The notes under the pieces are model-generated. The model did not search any database. It was given only the letters and a program-made list of their open reading frames with translations, and was not told the origin of the DNA. A DNA stretch of 15,412 nt, taken from contig JBPBPI010000201.1 of NCBI GenBank assembly GCA_050954885.1, positions 1 to 15,412 on the forward strand. Direction: 5' to 3'. Position numbers and translations under genes: made by a program. Positions 1-7,395 of the stretch are shown here, in pieces (position 1 is the stretch's first letter; each line of letters begins with the position of its first letter). This stretch comes from JBPBPI01 sp050954885. GTDB taxonomy: Bacteria > Pseudomonadota > Alphaproteobacteria > Caedimonadales > Caedimonadaceae.

Positions 1-167
1 GGGGTATCCTTTTTGAGATTTAATACCCAAAATGATACTCCAATGTTTTCAATACTTTAAACTTTTTTACACGCCTCTTAAACATAACTCGGGTTATACT
101 AATACAAAATTTTAAAGAACAAAGTCCCGAGAAACGCCATTCTGAAGAACAAGCTTCTAATGAATTC

Positions 168-1028
168 TTGGCTATTCATTACCTTCAAGAGGCAGCCAAT
201 AAAAATTTTTCTTTATCCATGGTATCTCTTGCGACAATTTATCTTCAATCATATAAAGATAATCAAAATAACCAAGATCATTTAAAGTCTGCTTTATTTT
301 GGCTTGAAAAAGCTCATGCTTTAAAATATAAACCAGCGGCTCATTACTTAAATATTGCACAAGGATATTTAAATCAAAAGAACGCTGAGACAGAAGAAGA
401 TGATTCTCAACTTGAGCAGCTTTTACAAGAGACTGAAAACTGTATTTCTGTGGAATCTCAATCTTCATCTTTTGAAAATAGATTAAGCTCTAAGAAGAAT
501 CAGCAAGAAGAATTGACGGCTTTAGAGGAAGAGAAAGCAACGTCTCTTTTATCTTTACAGAACAAAACCGAATTGAAGGAAGATCAAAAAGCAGAAAGAG
601 ATGAATCGAATGAGAAGGACACCTCTGTGTCTGACGATGAATTTGTTTACAAAAAAGGAAATATCAAACAAATCCGCGCCAATTTACATCAAATGGCTTC
701 CTTACGAAAAGAACGAGAAGCAACACAAAGCCAAACTTCTTTAAAATTATCTCCTGATGCTCAAGAAATTGCAAATGCTATTAAGAATAATGAGGCAAAG
801 AACCTAAATAATAATGATTTACTTATCTTGTTCAAAGATCCAGCGTTTCAAAGTCAAATTGAGATGACGCCAACAAAAAGTGGTCTATTGATCAGTGCGC
901 ACAATCGTACAACCAATCAGCATATAAGCACCAGCACGCATCGCAAACACACTGGTTCTTATAAAGGAATGCATCCTGCTTTTGTAAGAGATCTTAAAGA
1001 TATTTTGGACATTTTTCCCCAGATATAA
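168..1028 (+). CDS. Sel1-repeat protein with HicA-like C-terminal segment; 5' end uncertain
   Basis: The first ~70 residues look like two Sel1-type (TPR-like) helical repeats, around residues 2-38 (AIHYLQEAANKNFSLSM...) and 41-71 (SALFWLEKAHALKYKPAAHY). Sel1 repeats are protein-interaction scaffolds. Residues ~75-160 are a charged Glu/Lys/Ser-rich linker, probably disordered. Residues ~195-286 form a compact end with a helix, beta-like stretches and a final helix (VRDLKDIL), resembling in layout the HicA-like end of the gene at 13206. The position of the usual HicA His is not conserved here (SGLLIS). The only start in frame is TTG at 168, with no convincing Shine-Dalgarno. The frame is open back to the stop at 33-35 with plausible coding text (SPEKRHSEEQASNEF), but without ATG or GTG. 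The gene may therefore use an unusual start or be a 5'-truncated remnant of a longer Sel1 protein. Function is unknown. Confidence 0.6.
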   Translation: MAIHYLQEAANKNFSLSMVSLATIYLQSYKDNQNNQDHLKSALFWLEKAHALKYKPAAHYLNIAQGYLNQKNAETEEDDSQLEQLLQETENCISVESQSSSFENRLSSKKNQQEELTALEEEKATSLLSLQNKTELKEDQKAERDESNEKDTSVSDDEFVYKKGNIKQIRANLHQMASLRKEREATQSQTSLKLSPDAQEIANAIKNNEAKNLNNNDLLILFKDPAFQSQIEMTPTKSGLLISAHNRTTNQHISTSTHRKHTGSYKGMHPAFVRDLKDILDIFPQI

Positions 1029-1040
1029 AATGATCTTTAT

Positions 1041-1072
1041 ATAAGTCAGTTCTTTTATGAGAATTGACTTAT
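1041..1072. terminator. Bidirectional hairpin between convergent genes
   Basis: The arms 1041-1053 and 1060-1072 pair over 13 bp with one G-T wobble, around a 6-nt loop. A short T-rich stretch follows on the plus strand. It sits just after the stop of the Sel1 gene and directly abuts the rnhA stop on the other strand, so it could end both transcripts. The T-tract favours the plus direction. Confidence 0.6.
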
Positions 1073-1073
1073 T

Positions 1074-1574
1074 TTATGAACATTCCTGCATCATCAATTG
1101 AACAATCGCATTGCGCGCCAAAAGGTCTGCGCGCTCATTTTCGGCGTGTCCTGAATGGCCCCGAACCCAATGCCAATGAATTTTATATTCTTGGGCCAAT
1201 TGATCAAGCCGACGCCAGAGATCAAGATTTTTGATATTTCTTTGCGTGGCATCCAACCAATCATTGGTCTTCCATTTAATAATCCATTTTGTCATCCCAT
1301 CGCGCAGATACATACTGTCGGTATAAATGGCCACTTCTTGAGAGGCTGATAAGGATTCTAAACCTTTGATTGCTGCCATTAATTCCATACGATTGTTGGT
1401 AGTCATAAGTTCGCTGCCTGAAAGTTCCGTTTCTTGACCAGAAGGCGAGCGTATAAACACCCCCCATCCGCCAGGTCCTGGATTGCCACTGCACGCACCA
1501 TCGGTATAAAGACTAATAAATTGTGAGGTTGATTCTGTTTGCGCATGAGGACCGACAAGTGTTAATTTAACCAT
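1074..1574 (-). CDS. rnhA: Ribonuclease HI
   Basis: RNase HI is a cytoplasmic metal-dependent endonuclease that cuts the RNA strand of RNA-DNA hybrids. It removes R-loops and primer RNA. The 166-residue protein has the normal size for a stand-alone type 1 enzyme, with a ~18-residue N-terminal extension before the first strand. The catalytic carboxylates are all visible: D25 (YTDGACSGNPGPGGWG), E64 (NNRMELMAA), D86 (YTDSMYL) and D150 (ERADLLA). The flexible-loop His is H140 (VRGHSGH). The tryptophan-rich basic handle region (KWIIKWKTNDW) is also present. The start ATG at 1574 has an AAGAAG ribosome binding site a short distance upstream. It is transcribed away from the LysR gene and towards the Sel1 gene. 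The 135-base gap before it shows no further feature. Confidence 0.97.
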   Translation of the reverse strand: MVKLTLVGPHAQTESTSQFISLYTDGACSGNPGPGGWGVFIRSPSGQETELSGSELMTTNNRMELMAAIKGLESLSASQEVAIYTDSMYLRDGMTKWIIKWKTNDWLDATQRNIKNLDLWRRLDQLAQEYKIHWHWVRGHSGHAENERADLLARNAIVQLMMQECS

Positions 1575-1709
1575 AGCATTACTTCTTAAAACATATTTAT
1601 TGTGTTGGTGGAATATGCTTTACCCTAGGACACTTATCATCCAAATTCAAGTTCGTTGTAAAAAATAGACATAAGATTAAGGTGTATTTTTCAACTTTAT
1701 TTTTTTAAT

Positions 1710-2612
1710 CTACAATTTTGAAATTATTTTTTCTTTATTATCTCTCAATAAGTTGACTAAGAAATCTAAGGCAGCGCATTTTTGATGTTTTCTCCAAGCT
1801 AAAACACAAGATGCCGCAACTTTTGGACGATCAACTTTCTTCTCAATTAAAAGGCCAGATTTTAAATAAGGTTCTGCCAGTGTAAGAGGAAGGAATCCAA
1901 TTCCTAAGCCAGCAACTTGAGCTTGAATCTTACTTTCAATAGAGGGAACTTTTAAAAATAAATGATCTGGAGAGTAACCGGTCACAATTTTAGAAATATT
2001 TCTAGAAGTATCAGGTGTGACAATAATACGGTGAGCCGTAATTTCTTTGTAAGTAAGAGGCTCTTGGCATTGAGCAATAGGATGTTGAGGGGCAACGGCA
2101 AACACAAAAGGGATAACACCTAGGGTTTCATAAGTATAAAGTGTGCTTTTTTGAGGATCTAAGCCACAGCCAAGAACTAAATCAGCTGATTCAGACAGAA
2201 GAATATCTTGAGAACCACTCAAAATTTCAACAGACACATCGACAGAAGTTTTTGGAAAAAACTCAAAAAGATTTTTAAGTATCGATTTAATTGCTGTAAA
2301 ATCAATCAAACCATCATAAGCAAGACGTAAATTTTGCAAATCCAATCCCGCAGAGACTTTTATTTTATTTTCTAAAGTACGTGCTTGATCAAGAATTAAG
2401 CGTCCTTGTTCTAATAAATCTTGCCCAATTGGTGTCAGCTGAGCGCGATAATTTGATCGATCAAAAAGAGGGGTGCCGAGATTTAATTCCATTTGCTTAA
2501 TGGCATAAGTGATCGCAGAAGGAACACGATGTAATTCTTCGGCGGCACTTGCAAAACTACCATTTCTGTCAATGGCATCCAAGATGCGTAGTATCTCTAA
2601 ATTTAAAATCAT
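1710..2612 (-). CDS. LysR-type transcriptional regulator
   Basis: This is a DNA-binding regulator of the LysR family, about 300 residues from the chosen start. The N-terminal winged helix-turn-helix occupies residues ~3-62 (NLEILRILDAIDRNGSFASAAEELHRVPSAI, then LGTPLFDRS and LTPIGQ). A linker helix and a two-lobed effector-binding domain follow from ~90 (LRLAYDGLIDFTAI through GLGIGFLPLTLAE). The HTH wording with VPSAITYAIK resembles the YhaJ-like branch, but the effector cannot be told. I place the start at ATG 2612 because family members begin a few residues before this HTH and a GGA lies ~10 bases upstream. An in-frame ATG at 2663 would add 17 residues but has no ribosome site. It is divergent from the gene at 2740, the usual arrangement for a LysR regulator and its target. 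Confidence 0.92.
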   Translation of the reverse strand: MILNLEILRILDAIDRNGSFASAAEELHRVPSAITYAIKQMELNLGTPLFDRSNYRAQLTPIGQDLLEQGRLILDQARTLENKIKVSAGLDLQNLRLAYDGLIDFTAIKSILKNLFEFFPKTSVDVSVEILSGSQDILLSESADLVLGCGLDPQKSTLYTYETLGVIPFVFAVAPQHPIAQCQEPLTYKEITAHRIIVTPDTSRNISKIVTGYSPDHLFLKVPSIESKIQAQVAGLGIGFLPLTLAEPYLKSGLLIEKKVDRPKVAASCVLAWRKHQKCAALDFLVNLLRDNKEKIISKL

Positions 2613-2697
2613 ATTCAAAATTTCCAAACAAGAGGTATGAAATATTTTAATTTTATTTAACATAGTAATAAGGTTTTATAAGAGATAGCAAGATTTT

Positions 2698-2714
2698 TAA
2701 GAAATAATTTCTTA
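2698..2714. promoter_or_regulatory. Palindrome in the LysR divergent intergenic region, possible operator
   Basis: TAAGAAAT-A-ATTTCTTA is a perfect 8-bp inverted repeat around one central base. It lies between the divergent LysR gene and the secreted-protein gene, ~25 bases before the latter's ATG. An outer pair GATAG...CTATC flanks it loosely. LysR proteins bind dyads of the T-N11-A type in such places. The assignment to this regulator is inference, and A/T-rich DNA gives chance palindromes. Confidence 0.4.
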
Positions 2715-2739
2715 GATACTATCTATAAAGGAAGAAAAA

Positions 2740-3411
2740 ATGGTCAAAAGATTAGGTCAAAAAATATTAACAGTAATAGCTTTAGCGTCAAGTGCTATGG
2801 CTTCTGAAAAAGCCATTCAGCAATTTGAAGCAGCCTGGCAAAATCCATCTTATACACAAATACAATTAGAAGATGTTGATATAAATAAAATTCTTAATGA
2901 GCATTATGAGACTTCTCGTCCTCTTCACTTTACCCGTGAGATGTTATAAGATGTTGAGCGTAAGAAAGCTTGGGAGCCTGAGGTCTATATTTCCTATGTA
3001 GTGAGTGAAGGAAAATCATGGGGTAGAGTAAAATTAAATACAGGAGATGAATATTTCACGCGCTCAACGCAACAAAAACAATGGATGACCAGTGAGTATG
3101 CCCAAGTCATAGAAGAAGCTCATCTTTTAAATAAAGAACAGAAAGCTATATTTTTAGGTCTTTCTAATACAACAAGTGAAAAAGGTGAGAAGTTAAACAC
3201 GACCAATACTCAGCCTCTTTTTCATATTGAACATGGTGTAACAGGTACACAAGATCAACCTCGAAATACTTGGCGTATTGTTCATTTAACAAAAGAAAAA
3301 GATATGAATCTTATCAAAGAATTTGAAAAATTTAAAAATTCTACTTCTCTTCCCAGATACATAGAAATTTACATAGAAAAAGATTTAAAAATTACATTAA
3401 AAAGAAAATAA
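2740..3411 (+). pseudogene. Putative secreted protein gene interrupted by an in-frame TAA
   Basis: A strong ribosome site (AAGGAAG) precedes ATG 2740. The first ~21 residues form a signal peptide: basic MVKR, a hydrophobic core LTVIALASSAM, then Ala-Ser. After 69 codons the frame meets TAA at 2947-2949. The same frame continues open with good coding text (DVERKKAWEPEVYISYVVSEGKSWGRVKL...) to the stop at 3409-3411. Without the TAA the product would be 223 residues of mixed alpha/beta character. It has no recognised domain and no predicted membrane segment after the signal peptide. The simplest reading is one gene broken by a single nonsense substitution, since no frameshift is needed. A restart at GTG 3001 would lack a signal peptide and has no clear ribosome site. 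It is divergent from the LysR gene, which may have controlled it. Function is unknown. Confidence 0.7.
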
Positions 3412-3728
3412 TATTTTAAGAAATTAAGTTTTATTGTCTATATATCTATAATATCAGCTGTTATGACTCATATTTCCTTTACATAGATATTTTAAAATTC
3501 TACTAATTTTCTTAAAGTAGCTGCAACCCTACTTTGCAATAAAACTGATAAGGTAAAAAATAAATTATAGAAATACAATTTAAAATTTTTAAAAACAACA
3601 TTGTAGTTTACTTTTATTAAGGCTAAATTTTTATTTATATTAAGTGCTATACTTATTTTAAAGATATTAATGTTATATTTTGAACCAATATCAACATAAA
3701 TGATTTTTCGTTGCCATTTCTCTTGCTG
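3412..3728. other. A/T-rich non-coding gap upstream of rpmF
   Basis: About 320 bases with no credible reading frame or RNA gene. The only local structure is a weak hairpin, with a 7-bp stem AAAGTAG (3514-3520) and CTACTTT (3529-3535) around an 8-base loop and no T-tract after it. It might be an old terminator for the interrupted gene, but support is poor. Confidence 0.5.
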
Positions 3729-3755
3729 TTGACATTAAAATCGTTTAAATATGCA
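3729..3755 (+). promoter_or_regulatory. Candidate promoter of the rpmF run
   Basis: A perfect TTGACA at 3729-3734 is followed after 15 bases by TATGCA (3750-3755), about 35 bases before the rpmF start codon. The -35 box is strong. The -10 box is imperfect and its spacing short, so the exact -10 is uncertain. Confidence 0.35.
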
Positions 3756-3789
3756 CGTTAGACAAGCTGAATAAAGATAGGATTGTATT

Positions 3790-3975
3790 ATGGCTGTACC
3801 AAAGAAAAAGACCTCGAAGTCACGCCGCAATATGCGTCGCTCGCACGACGCGTTGCCGATTAAGCAAGCTGGAGAATGTTCCAACTGTGGAACACGTAAA
3901 ATGTCACATCATATGTGTGCCAGTTGTGGTTACTATAGAGGACGTCAAGTTATGACAATGGCTCTTGCTGCTTAA
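3790..3975 (+). CDS. rpmF: 50S ribosomal protein L32
   Basis: L32 is a small basic protein of the large ribosomal subunit. The 61 residues begin with the family signature MAVPKKKTSKSRRNMRRSHD. They contain the zinc-ribbon pairs C30-x2-C33 and C43-x2-C46 (ECSNCGTRKMSHHMCASCGYYRGR), so this is the zinc-binding form. A GGA-containing ribosome site lies ~8 bases before the ATG. It heads a co-directional run with plsX and fabH, an order conserved across many proteobacteria. The DUF177 (YceD) gene often found before rpmF is absent. The 57-base gap to plsX shows no terminator. Confidence 0.98.
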   Translation: MAVPKKKTSKSRRNMRRSHDALPIKQAGECSNCGTRKMSHHMCASCGYYRGRQVMTMALAA

Positions 3976-4032
3976 GCCTAAGCCGTGCATCATGATTCAG
4001 TTCTCATAAAATAATCAAAGGGGAATCTGAGG

Positions 4033-5112
4033 TTGAGCGTTACACTGGCCATCGATGGTATGGGAGGAGACCAAGCCCCTAAGGTTATTCTTGAGGGCAT
4101 GGCAAAAGCTGCCGAACTTTTTCCTCAACTCAGATTTGAACTTTATGGATCTGAAGAAATTGCAGCCTCTTTAAAACAATACAAACAGCTTGAGGCTGTT
4201 ACTCATCACAATATTACCACAGAAATCGTCACGGCTGAAACTAAACCAGCCGCTGCTTTGCGTGGATTCAAAAACTCAAGTCTACGACAATCTATTTTAG
4301 CTGTACGTGATGGCAAAGCAGCAGGTGTTGTCTCTGCGGGCAATACAGGGGCTTATATGGCCCTCTCGTGGCTACTTCTCGGCACCTTACCCGGTATTGA
4401 TCGTCCCGCCATTGGTGGTTTGATGCCAACCTTAAACGGGCCTAAAGTTCTTTTGGATATGGGCGCCAATGTTGAAGTTAATGCTGAAAACTTAATTGAA
4501 TTTGCGATCATGGGTATCGCCTTTGCCCGCGCTGTTTTGGGCATTGAACACCCTTCAGTTGGTCTTTTAAATATTGGCACCGAAGAGCTTAAGGGCAATG
4601 CCACCATTAAAATGGCTCATCAATCTTTGAAAGAATCAACTCTCATTACCAATTTCAAAGGTTTTGTTGAAGGCGATTCTATCAGTCAAGGTTTGGTCGA
4701 TGTGACGGTTACCGATGGTTTTGTAGGCAATATCTGTATTAAAACGGCGGAAGGAACCGCAAAATTACTCATGCACTTTTTAAAAGAAGGTGTTGAAAAA
4801 TCTTTTCTATCTAAAATTGGTGTCTTGCTTGCCAAACCCGCTTTTAAATATTTACGCAATAAAATTGATCCAAGGCGTTATAACGGGGCACCCTTCTTGG
4901 GATTACAGGGCATTGCCGTCAAAAGTCATGGCGGCACAGACGGCGAAGGATTTTTACAGGCCATTCAAGTTGCCTTGAATATGGTTGAAAAAAATATCAA
5001 TCAAACAATTTCTCAGGAAATTCTAGGCTTTTCTGTCCCAGAACTAGATAAAAAAAAACTTAATTTTTCGCAGGACAATTCATTATCTGATGACCAATCC
5101 GGAGCTGCTTAA
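4033..5112 (+). CDS. plsX: Phosphate acyltransferase PlsX
   Basis: PlsX converts long-chain acyl-ACP and inorganic phosphate into acyl-phosphate. This is the acyl donor for PlsY in the first step of phospholipid synthesis. PlsX is a peripheral membrane enzyme. The 359-residue protein starts with the diagnostic LAIDGMGGDQAP. It also carries AAGVVSAGNTGAYMA (~95-110), RPAIGGLMPT, LLDMGANVEVNAENL, a GNICIKTAEGTAK segment (~232-244) and the C-terminal GAPFLGLQGIAVKSHGGTD. The start is TTG at 4033, chosen because the family begins just before SVTLAIDGMGG and AGGGGA lies ~10 bases upstream. No ATG fits. The TTG start may reduce translation. Only two bases separate its stop from the fabH ATG, which suggests coupled translation. 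The C-terminal ~15 residues are variable. Confidence 0.97.
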   Translation: MSVTLAIDGMGGDQAPKVILEGMAKAAELFPQLRFELYGSEEIAASLKQYKQLEAVTHHNITTEIVTAETKPAAALRGFKNSSLRQSILAVRDGKAAGVVSAGNTGAYMALSWLLLGTLPGIDRPAIGGLMPTLNGPKVLLDMGANVEVNAENLIEFAIMGIAFARAVLGIEHPSVGLLNIGTEELKGNATIKMAHQSLKESTLITNFKGFVEGDSISQGLVDVTVTDGFVGNICIKTAEGTAKLLMHFLKEGVEKSFLSKIGVLLAKPAFKYLRNKIDPRRYNGAPFLGLQGIAVKSHGGTDGEGFLQAIQVALNMVEKNINQTISQEILGFSVPELDKKKLNFSQDNSLSDDQSGAA

Positions 5113-5114
5113 AC

Positions 5115-6116
5115 ATGAAAGCATTTCCTTCTAATATTTCTTCGCATAAAAATTCTGTCATTGTTGGATGTGGTGGCTATCTGCCTGAACGCATTGTTAC
5201 CAATCATGAAATGGCGAAGATGGTCGATACATCTGATGATTGGATTGTGGAACGTACCGGCATCAAAACGCGTCATTTTGCGGCGCCTCATCAATCGACG
5301 TCAGATCTTGCCTTTGAAGCGGCTCTTGTGGCTCTCAAGCAAGCCAACTTATCACCTCAAGACATTGATTTAATTATTGTGGCCACAATTACACCGGACC
5401 GAACATTTCCTTCAACGGCTATTTTTGTTCAACATAAATTGTGCAACACAACCGCTTTGGCTTTTGATGTCTCAGGGGCGTGCGCTGGTTTTTTATTGGC
5501 TTTACAAACTGCTGATAATTTCTTGAAATTGGGTCAAGGAAAACATGCCTTGGTTATCGGTGCTGAAGTCATGAGTTCTTTGATCGATATGGAAGATCGA
5601 CGAACCTGCATTTTGTTTGGCGATGGCGCAGGTGCCGTGGTTTTGACATGCCAAGAAAGTCACGAAAATCAAGAGCAACGAGGTATTTTAGGCATTCATC
5701 TTCAATCAGATGGCCAGTATCATCCGATTCTATTCGCCGATGGAGGTGTATCAACCAACAAAATGGTGGGCAAATTACGCATGAATGGCCAGGACGTTTA
5801 TCGTCATGCGGTCACCAAAATGACGGATTGTGCCAAGAAAATCTTAAAGACTTATGATTTAACCATAGATGATATTGATTGGTTAATTCCTCATCAAGCT
5901 AATCTACGAATCATTGAATCGGTGGCTCAGAAACTTAAAATTTCTTCTGAAAAAATCATTTTGACTGTTCAAGACCATGCCAACACATCTGCAGCTTCTA
6001 TTCCCCTTGCCTTGTGGTCTGCTTGTGTGCAAGGGCGCATCAAGCCAGGCGATTTAATTCTTCATGAAGCCATCGGGGGTGGTTTGATTTGGGGGTCTGC
6101 GCTGGTCAGATTTTAA
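5115..6116 (+). CDS. fabH: 3-oxoacyl-ACP synthase III
   Basis: FabH condenses an acyl-CoA primer, usually acetyl-CoA, with malonyl-ACP to start type II fatty-acid synthesis. The 333-residue protein has the usual thiolase fold and length, plus an N-terminal extension of ~13 residues. The catalytic triad is visible: C123 (DVSGACAGF), H260 (IPHQANLRI) and N290 (DHANTSAAS). Also present are WIVERTGIKTRH (~43-54) and the terminal glycine-rich loop GGGLIWGSALVRF. It begins two bases after the plsX stop (TAA-AC-ATG), with the ribosome site inside the end of plsX (CCGGAG). Sharing a transcript with plsX ties fatty-acid initiation to phospholipid acylation. In many alphaproteobacteria ihfA follows fabH. 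Here fdxA follows 21 bases later. Confidence 0.97.
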   Translation: MKAFPSNISSHKNSVIVGCGGYLPERIVTNHEMAKMVDTSDDWIVERTGIKTRHFAAPHQSTSDLAFEAALVALKQANLSPQDIDLIIVATITPDRTFPSTAIFVQHKLCNTTALAFDVSGACAGFLLALQTADNFLKLGQGKHALVIGAEVMSSLIDMEDRRTCILFGDGAGAVVLTCQESHENQEQRGILGIHLQSDGQYHPILFADGGVSTNKMVGKLRMNGQDVYRHAVTKMTDCAKKILKTYDLTIDDIDWLIPHQANLRIIESVAQKLKISSEKIILTVQDHANTSAASIPLALWSACVQGRIKPGDLILHEAIGGGLIWGSALVRF

Positions 6117-6137
6117 ATTTTTATCGAAAGAGTTTGA

Positions 6138-6485
6138 ATGACCTATATTGTGACGGAAGATTGCATCAAATGCAAATACACAACTTGTGTTGAGGTATGT
6201 CCGGTTGATTGTTTTTATGAAGGTGAAAACATGCTGGTGATCAATCCTGAACAATGTATCGATTGTGGTGTGTGCGAACCTGAATGTCCCATTGATGCAA
6301 TCCAAGCCGATACCGTTGAGGCCAGCGAAAAATGGGTTGAACATAACAAAAAATATGCCTCTCTTTGGCCCAATATCCGTCTTCAAAAAGAAGCACCTCA
6401 AGACGCTGATCAGTGGCATAAAATTCCAGACAAGCTTGTTCAACATTTCAGTGAACATCCTGGCACCGGCACACCAAAGGTTTAA
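6138..6485 (+). CDS. fdxA: Seven-iron ferredoxin FdxA
   Basis: This is a cytoplasmic electron carrier with one [3Fe-4S] and one [4Fe-4S] cluster. The 115-residue protein begins MTYIVTEDCIKCKYTTC. Cysteines C9, C17, C21, C40, C43, C46 and C50 lie in two CP-containing clusters (CVEVCPVDC and CIDCGVCEPECP). C12 and C25 are extra cysteines typical of this group. The ~60-residue tail (SEKWVEHNKKYASLWPNI...) is characteristic of alphaproteobacterial FdxA. A GAAAGAG ribosome site precedes the ATG. It lies 21 bases after fabH and ends one base before the next small gene, so it is probably on the fabH transcript and may also be co-transcribed with the metal importer. Its redox partner is not visible in the window. 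Confidence 0.95.
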   Translation: MTYIVTEDCIKCKYTTCVEVCPVDCFYEGENMLVINPEQCIDCGVCEPECPIDAIQADTVEASEKWVEHNKKYASLWPNIRLQKEAPQDADQWHKIPDKLVQHFSEHPGTGTPKV

Positions 6486-6486
6486 G

Positions 6487-6597
6487 ATGAAAAAGAAACA
6501 TCGACTCTCACCTCTTTTATGGAGTGCCTTTCAAAGATTGCTATGGGTCTCCCCTTTAATTATAATTCTTTGGCTTGGTGTTTGGTGGGCTTACTGA
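6487..6597 (+). CDS. 36-residue membrane microprotein in the fdxA-importer run
   Basis: This short frame codes for a basic N-terminus (MKKKHR), a W/L-rich amphipathic stretch (LLWSAFQRLLW) and one hydrophobic segment (PLIIILWLGVWWAY) long enough to span the membrane. It starts one base after the fdxA stop (TAA-G-ATG) and its TGA overlaps the ATG of the ATPase gene (TGATG). This close fit on both sides, with a Lys-rich start typical of inner-membrane microproteins, supports it as a real gene rather than a chance frame. The fdxA 3' end supplies a weak purine-rich ribosome site (CAAAGG). It could be a small partner of the importer or simply ensure coupled translation of the ATPase. No family is recognised. 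Confidence 0.55.
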   Translation: MKKKHRLSPLLWSAFQRLLWVSPLIIILWLGVWWAY

Positions 6598-7388
6598 TGA
6601 TTAAAAATAAACCTTTCTCTGGTTCACAAAATATTGTGGTGCCCTTGTTAAGTTTTCACAATCTTTCCGTTAAATATCGTGATCAAATTGCTTTAAAAAA
6701 CATAACTGGTCAAATTGATGCAGGAAGCTTGATCGCCATTTTGGGGCCAAATGGGGGGGGCAAAAGCACCTTTTTGAAAACGCTTATAGGATTTCATCAA
6801 CCCTTTAAAGGGACCCTTAAACAACCTCATCTTCATCAAAGTCAAATGGCTTATCTGCCGCAACACACCGATATCGATCGTTCTTTTCCTTTAACAGTGC
6901 GGGAAGTGGTTGCCATGGGATTGACCCAAGAACATGGATTTTTTAACAATCTTGAACATATTTATGATCAAAAAATTAAAGAGGCTCTGGCTCAAGTGGG
7001 ACTCAGCAAGCACATCGATCGTGCGCTTAATACGCTGTCAGGGGGTCAATTTCAACGAACACTTTTTGCCCGCCTCAGCTTACAATGCTCTGACCTCATT
7101 TTACTGGACGAGCCATTTACCGCCATGGATCATACAACCATTGAAGATTTAATGAAGTTGATTTTAAATTGGCATAATCAAGGGAAAACTATTTTGGTGG
7201 TAACCCATGATTTTGAATTGGTCCAGACTTATTTTTCACAAACTATGCTTTTGGCCAAAGAGATCATCGCATGGGGAGATACCAAAGATGTCTTGACCCT
7301 TGATAATTTGCGAAAGGCAAAAACCCTTTCCTGTCATTGGGAAAATCAATTAGACTTAGACACAACCGAAATTTTAGGATCTTTATAA
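6597..7388 (+). CDS. znuC: Zn/Mn ABC importer, ATP-binding protein
   Basis: This is the cytoplasmic ATPase that powers the permease encoded next to it. The 263-residue protein has all nucleotide-binding motifs in order: Walker A GPNGGGKST (50-58), Q-loop Q89 (YLPQHTDID), signature LSGGQ (147-151), Walker B LILLDEP (167-173) and the H-loop H204 (VVTHD). The YLPQ...FPLTVREVV wording is typical of the metal-uptake (ZnuC/MntB/TroB) ATPases. I start it at ATG 6597, which overlaps the TGA of the microprotein gene. An earlier in-frame ATG at 6519 would add 26 residues foreign to the family that lie over the microprotein in another frame. A run of eight G at 6753-6760 codes for the glycines of Walker A. 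The znuC name is by family; manganese rather than zinc cannot be excluded. Confidence 0.93.
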   Translation: MIKNKPFSGSQNIVVPLLSFHNLSVKYRDQIALKNITGQIDAGSLIAILGPNGGGKSTFLKTLIGFHQPFKGTLKQPHLHQSQMAYLPQHTDIDRSFPLTVREVVAMGLTQEHGFFNNLEHIYDQKIKEALAQVGLSKHIDRALNTLSGGQFQRTLFARLSLQCSDLILLDEPFTAMDHTTIEDLMKLILNWHNQGKTILVVTHDFELVQTYFSQTMLLAKEIIAWGDTKDVLTLDNLRKAKTLSCHWENQLDLDTTEILGSL

Positions 7389-7395
7389 GGCCACA

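Noticed and set aside
172..468. Minus-strand 98-codon frame
   Set aside because: Antisense shadow of the Sel1 repeat region with no independent support.
2613..2663. 17-residue N-terminal extension of the LysR protein
   Set aside because: No ribosome site before ATG 2663, and the family starts close to the helix-turn-helix.
2947..2949. Programmed readthrough or recoding of the TAA
   Set aside because: TAA is not used for selenocysteine or pyrrolysine and there is no slippery site or special downstream structure; a nonsense mutation is simpler.
3412..3789. Possible small RNA or riboswitch ahead of rpmF
   Set aside because: Only a weak 7-bp hairpin and no conserved-looking structure were seen in uniformly A/T-rich sequence.
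6519..6596. Upstream start for the importer ATPase
   Set aside because: The 26 added residues do not fit the family and overlap the microprotein frame; ATG 6597 is coupled to the preceding stop.
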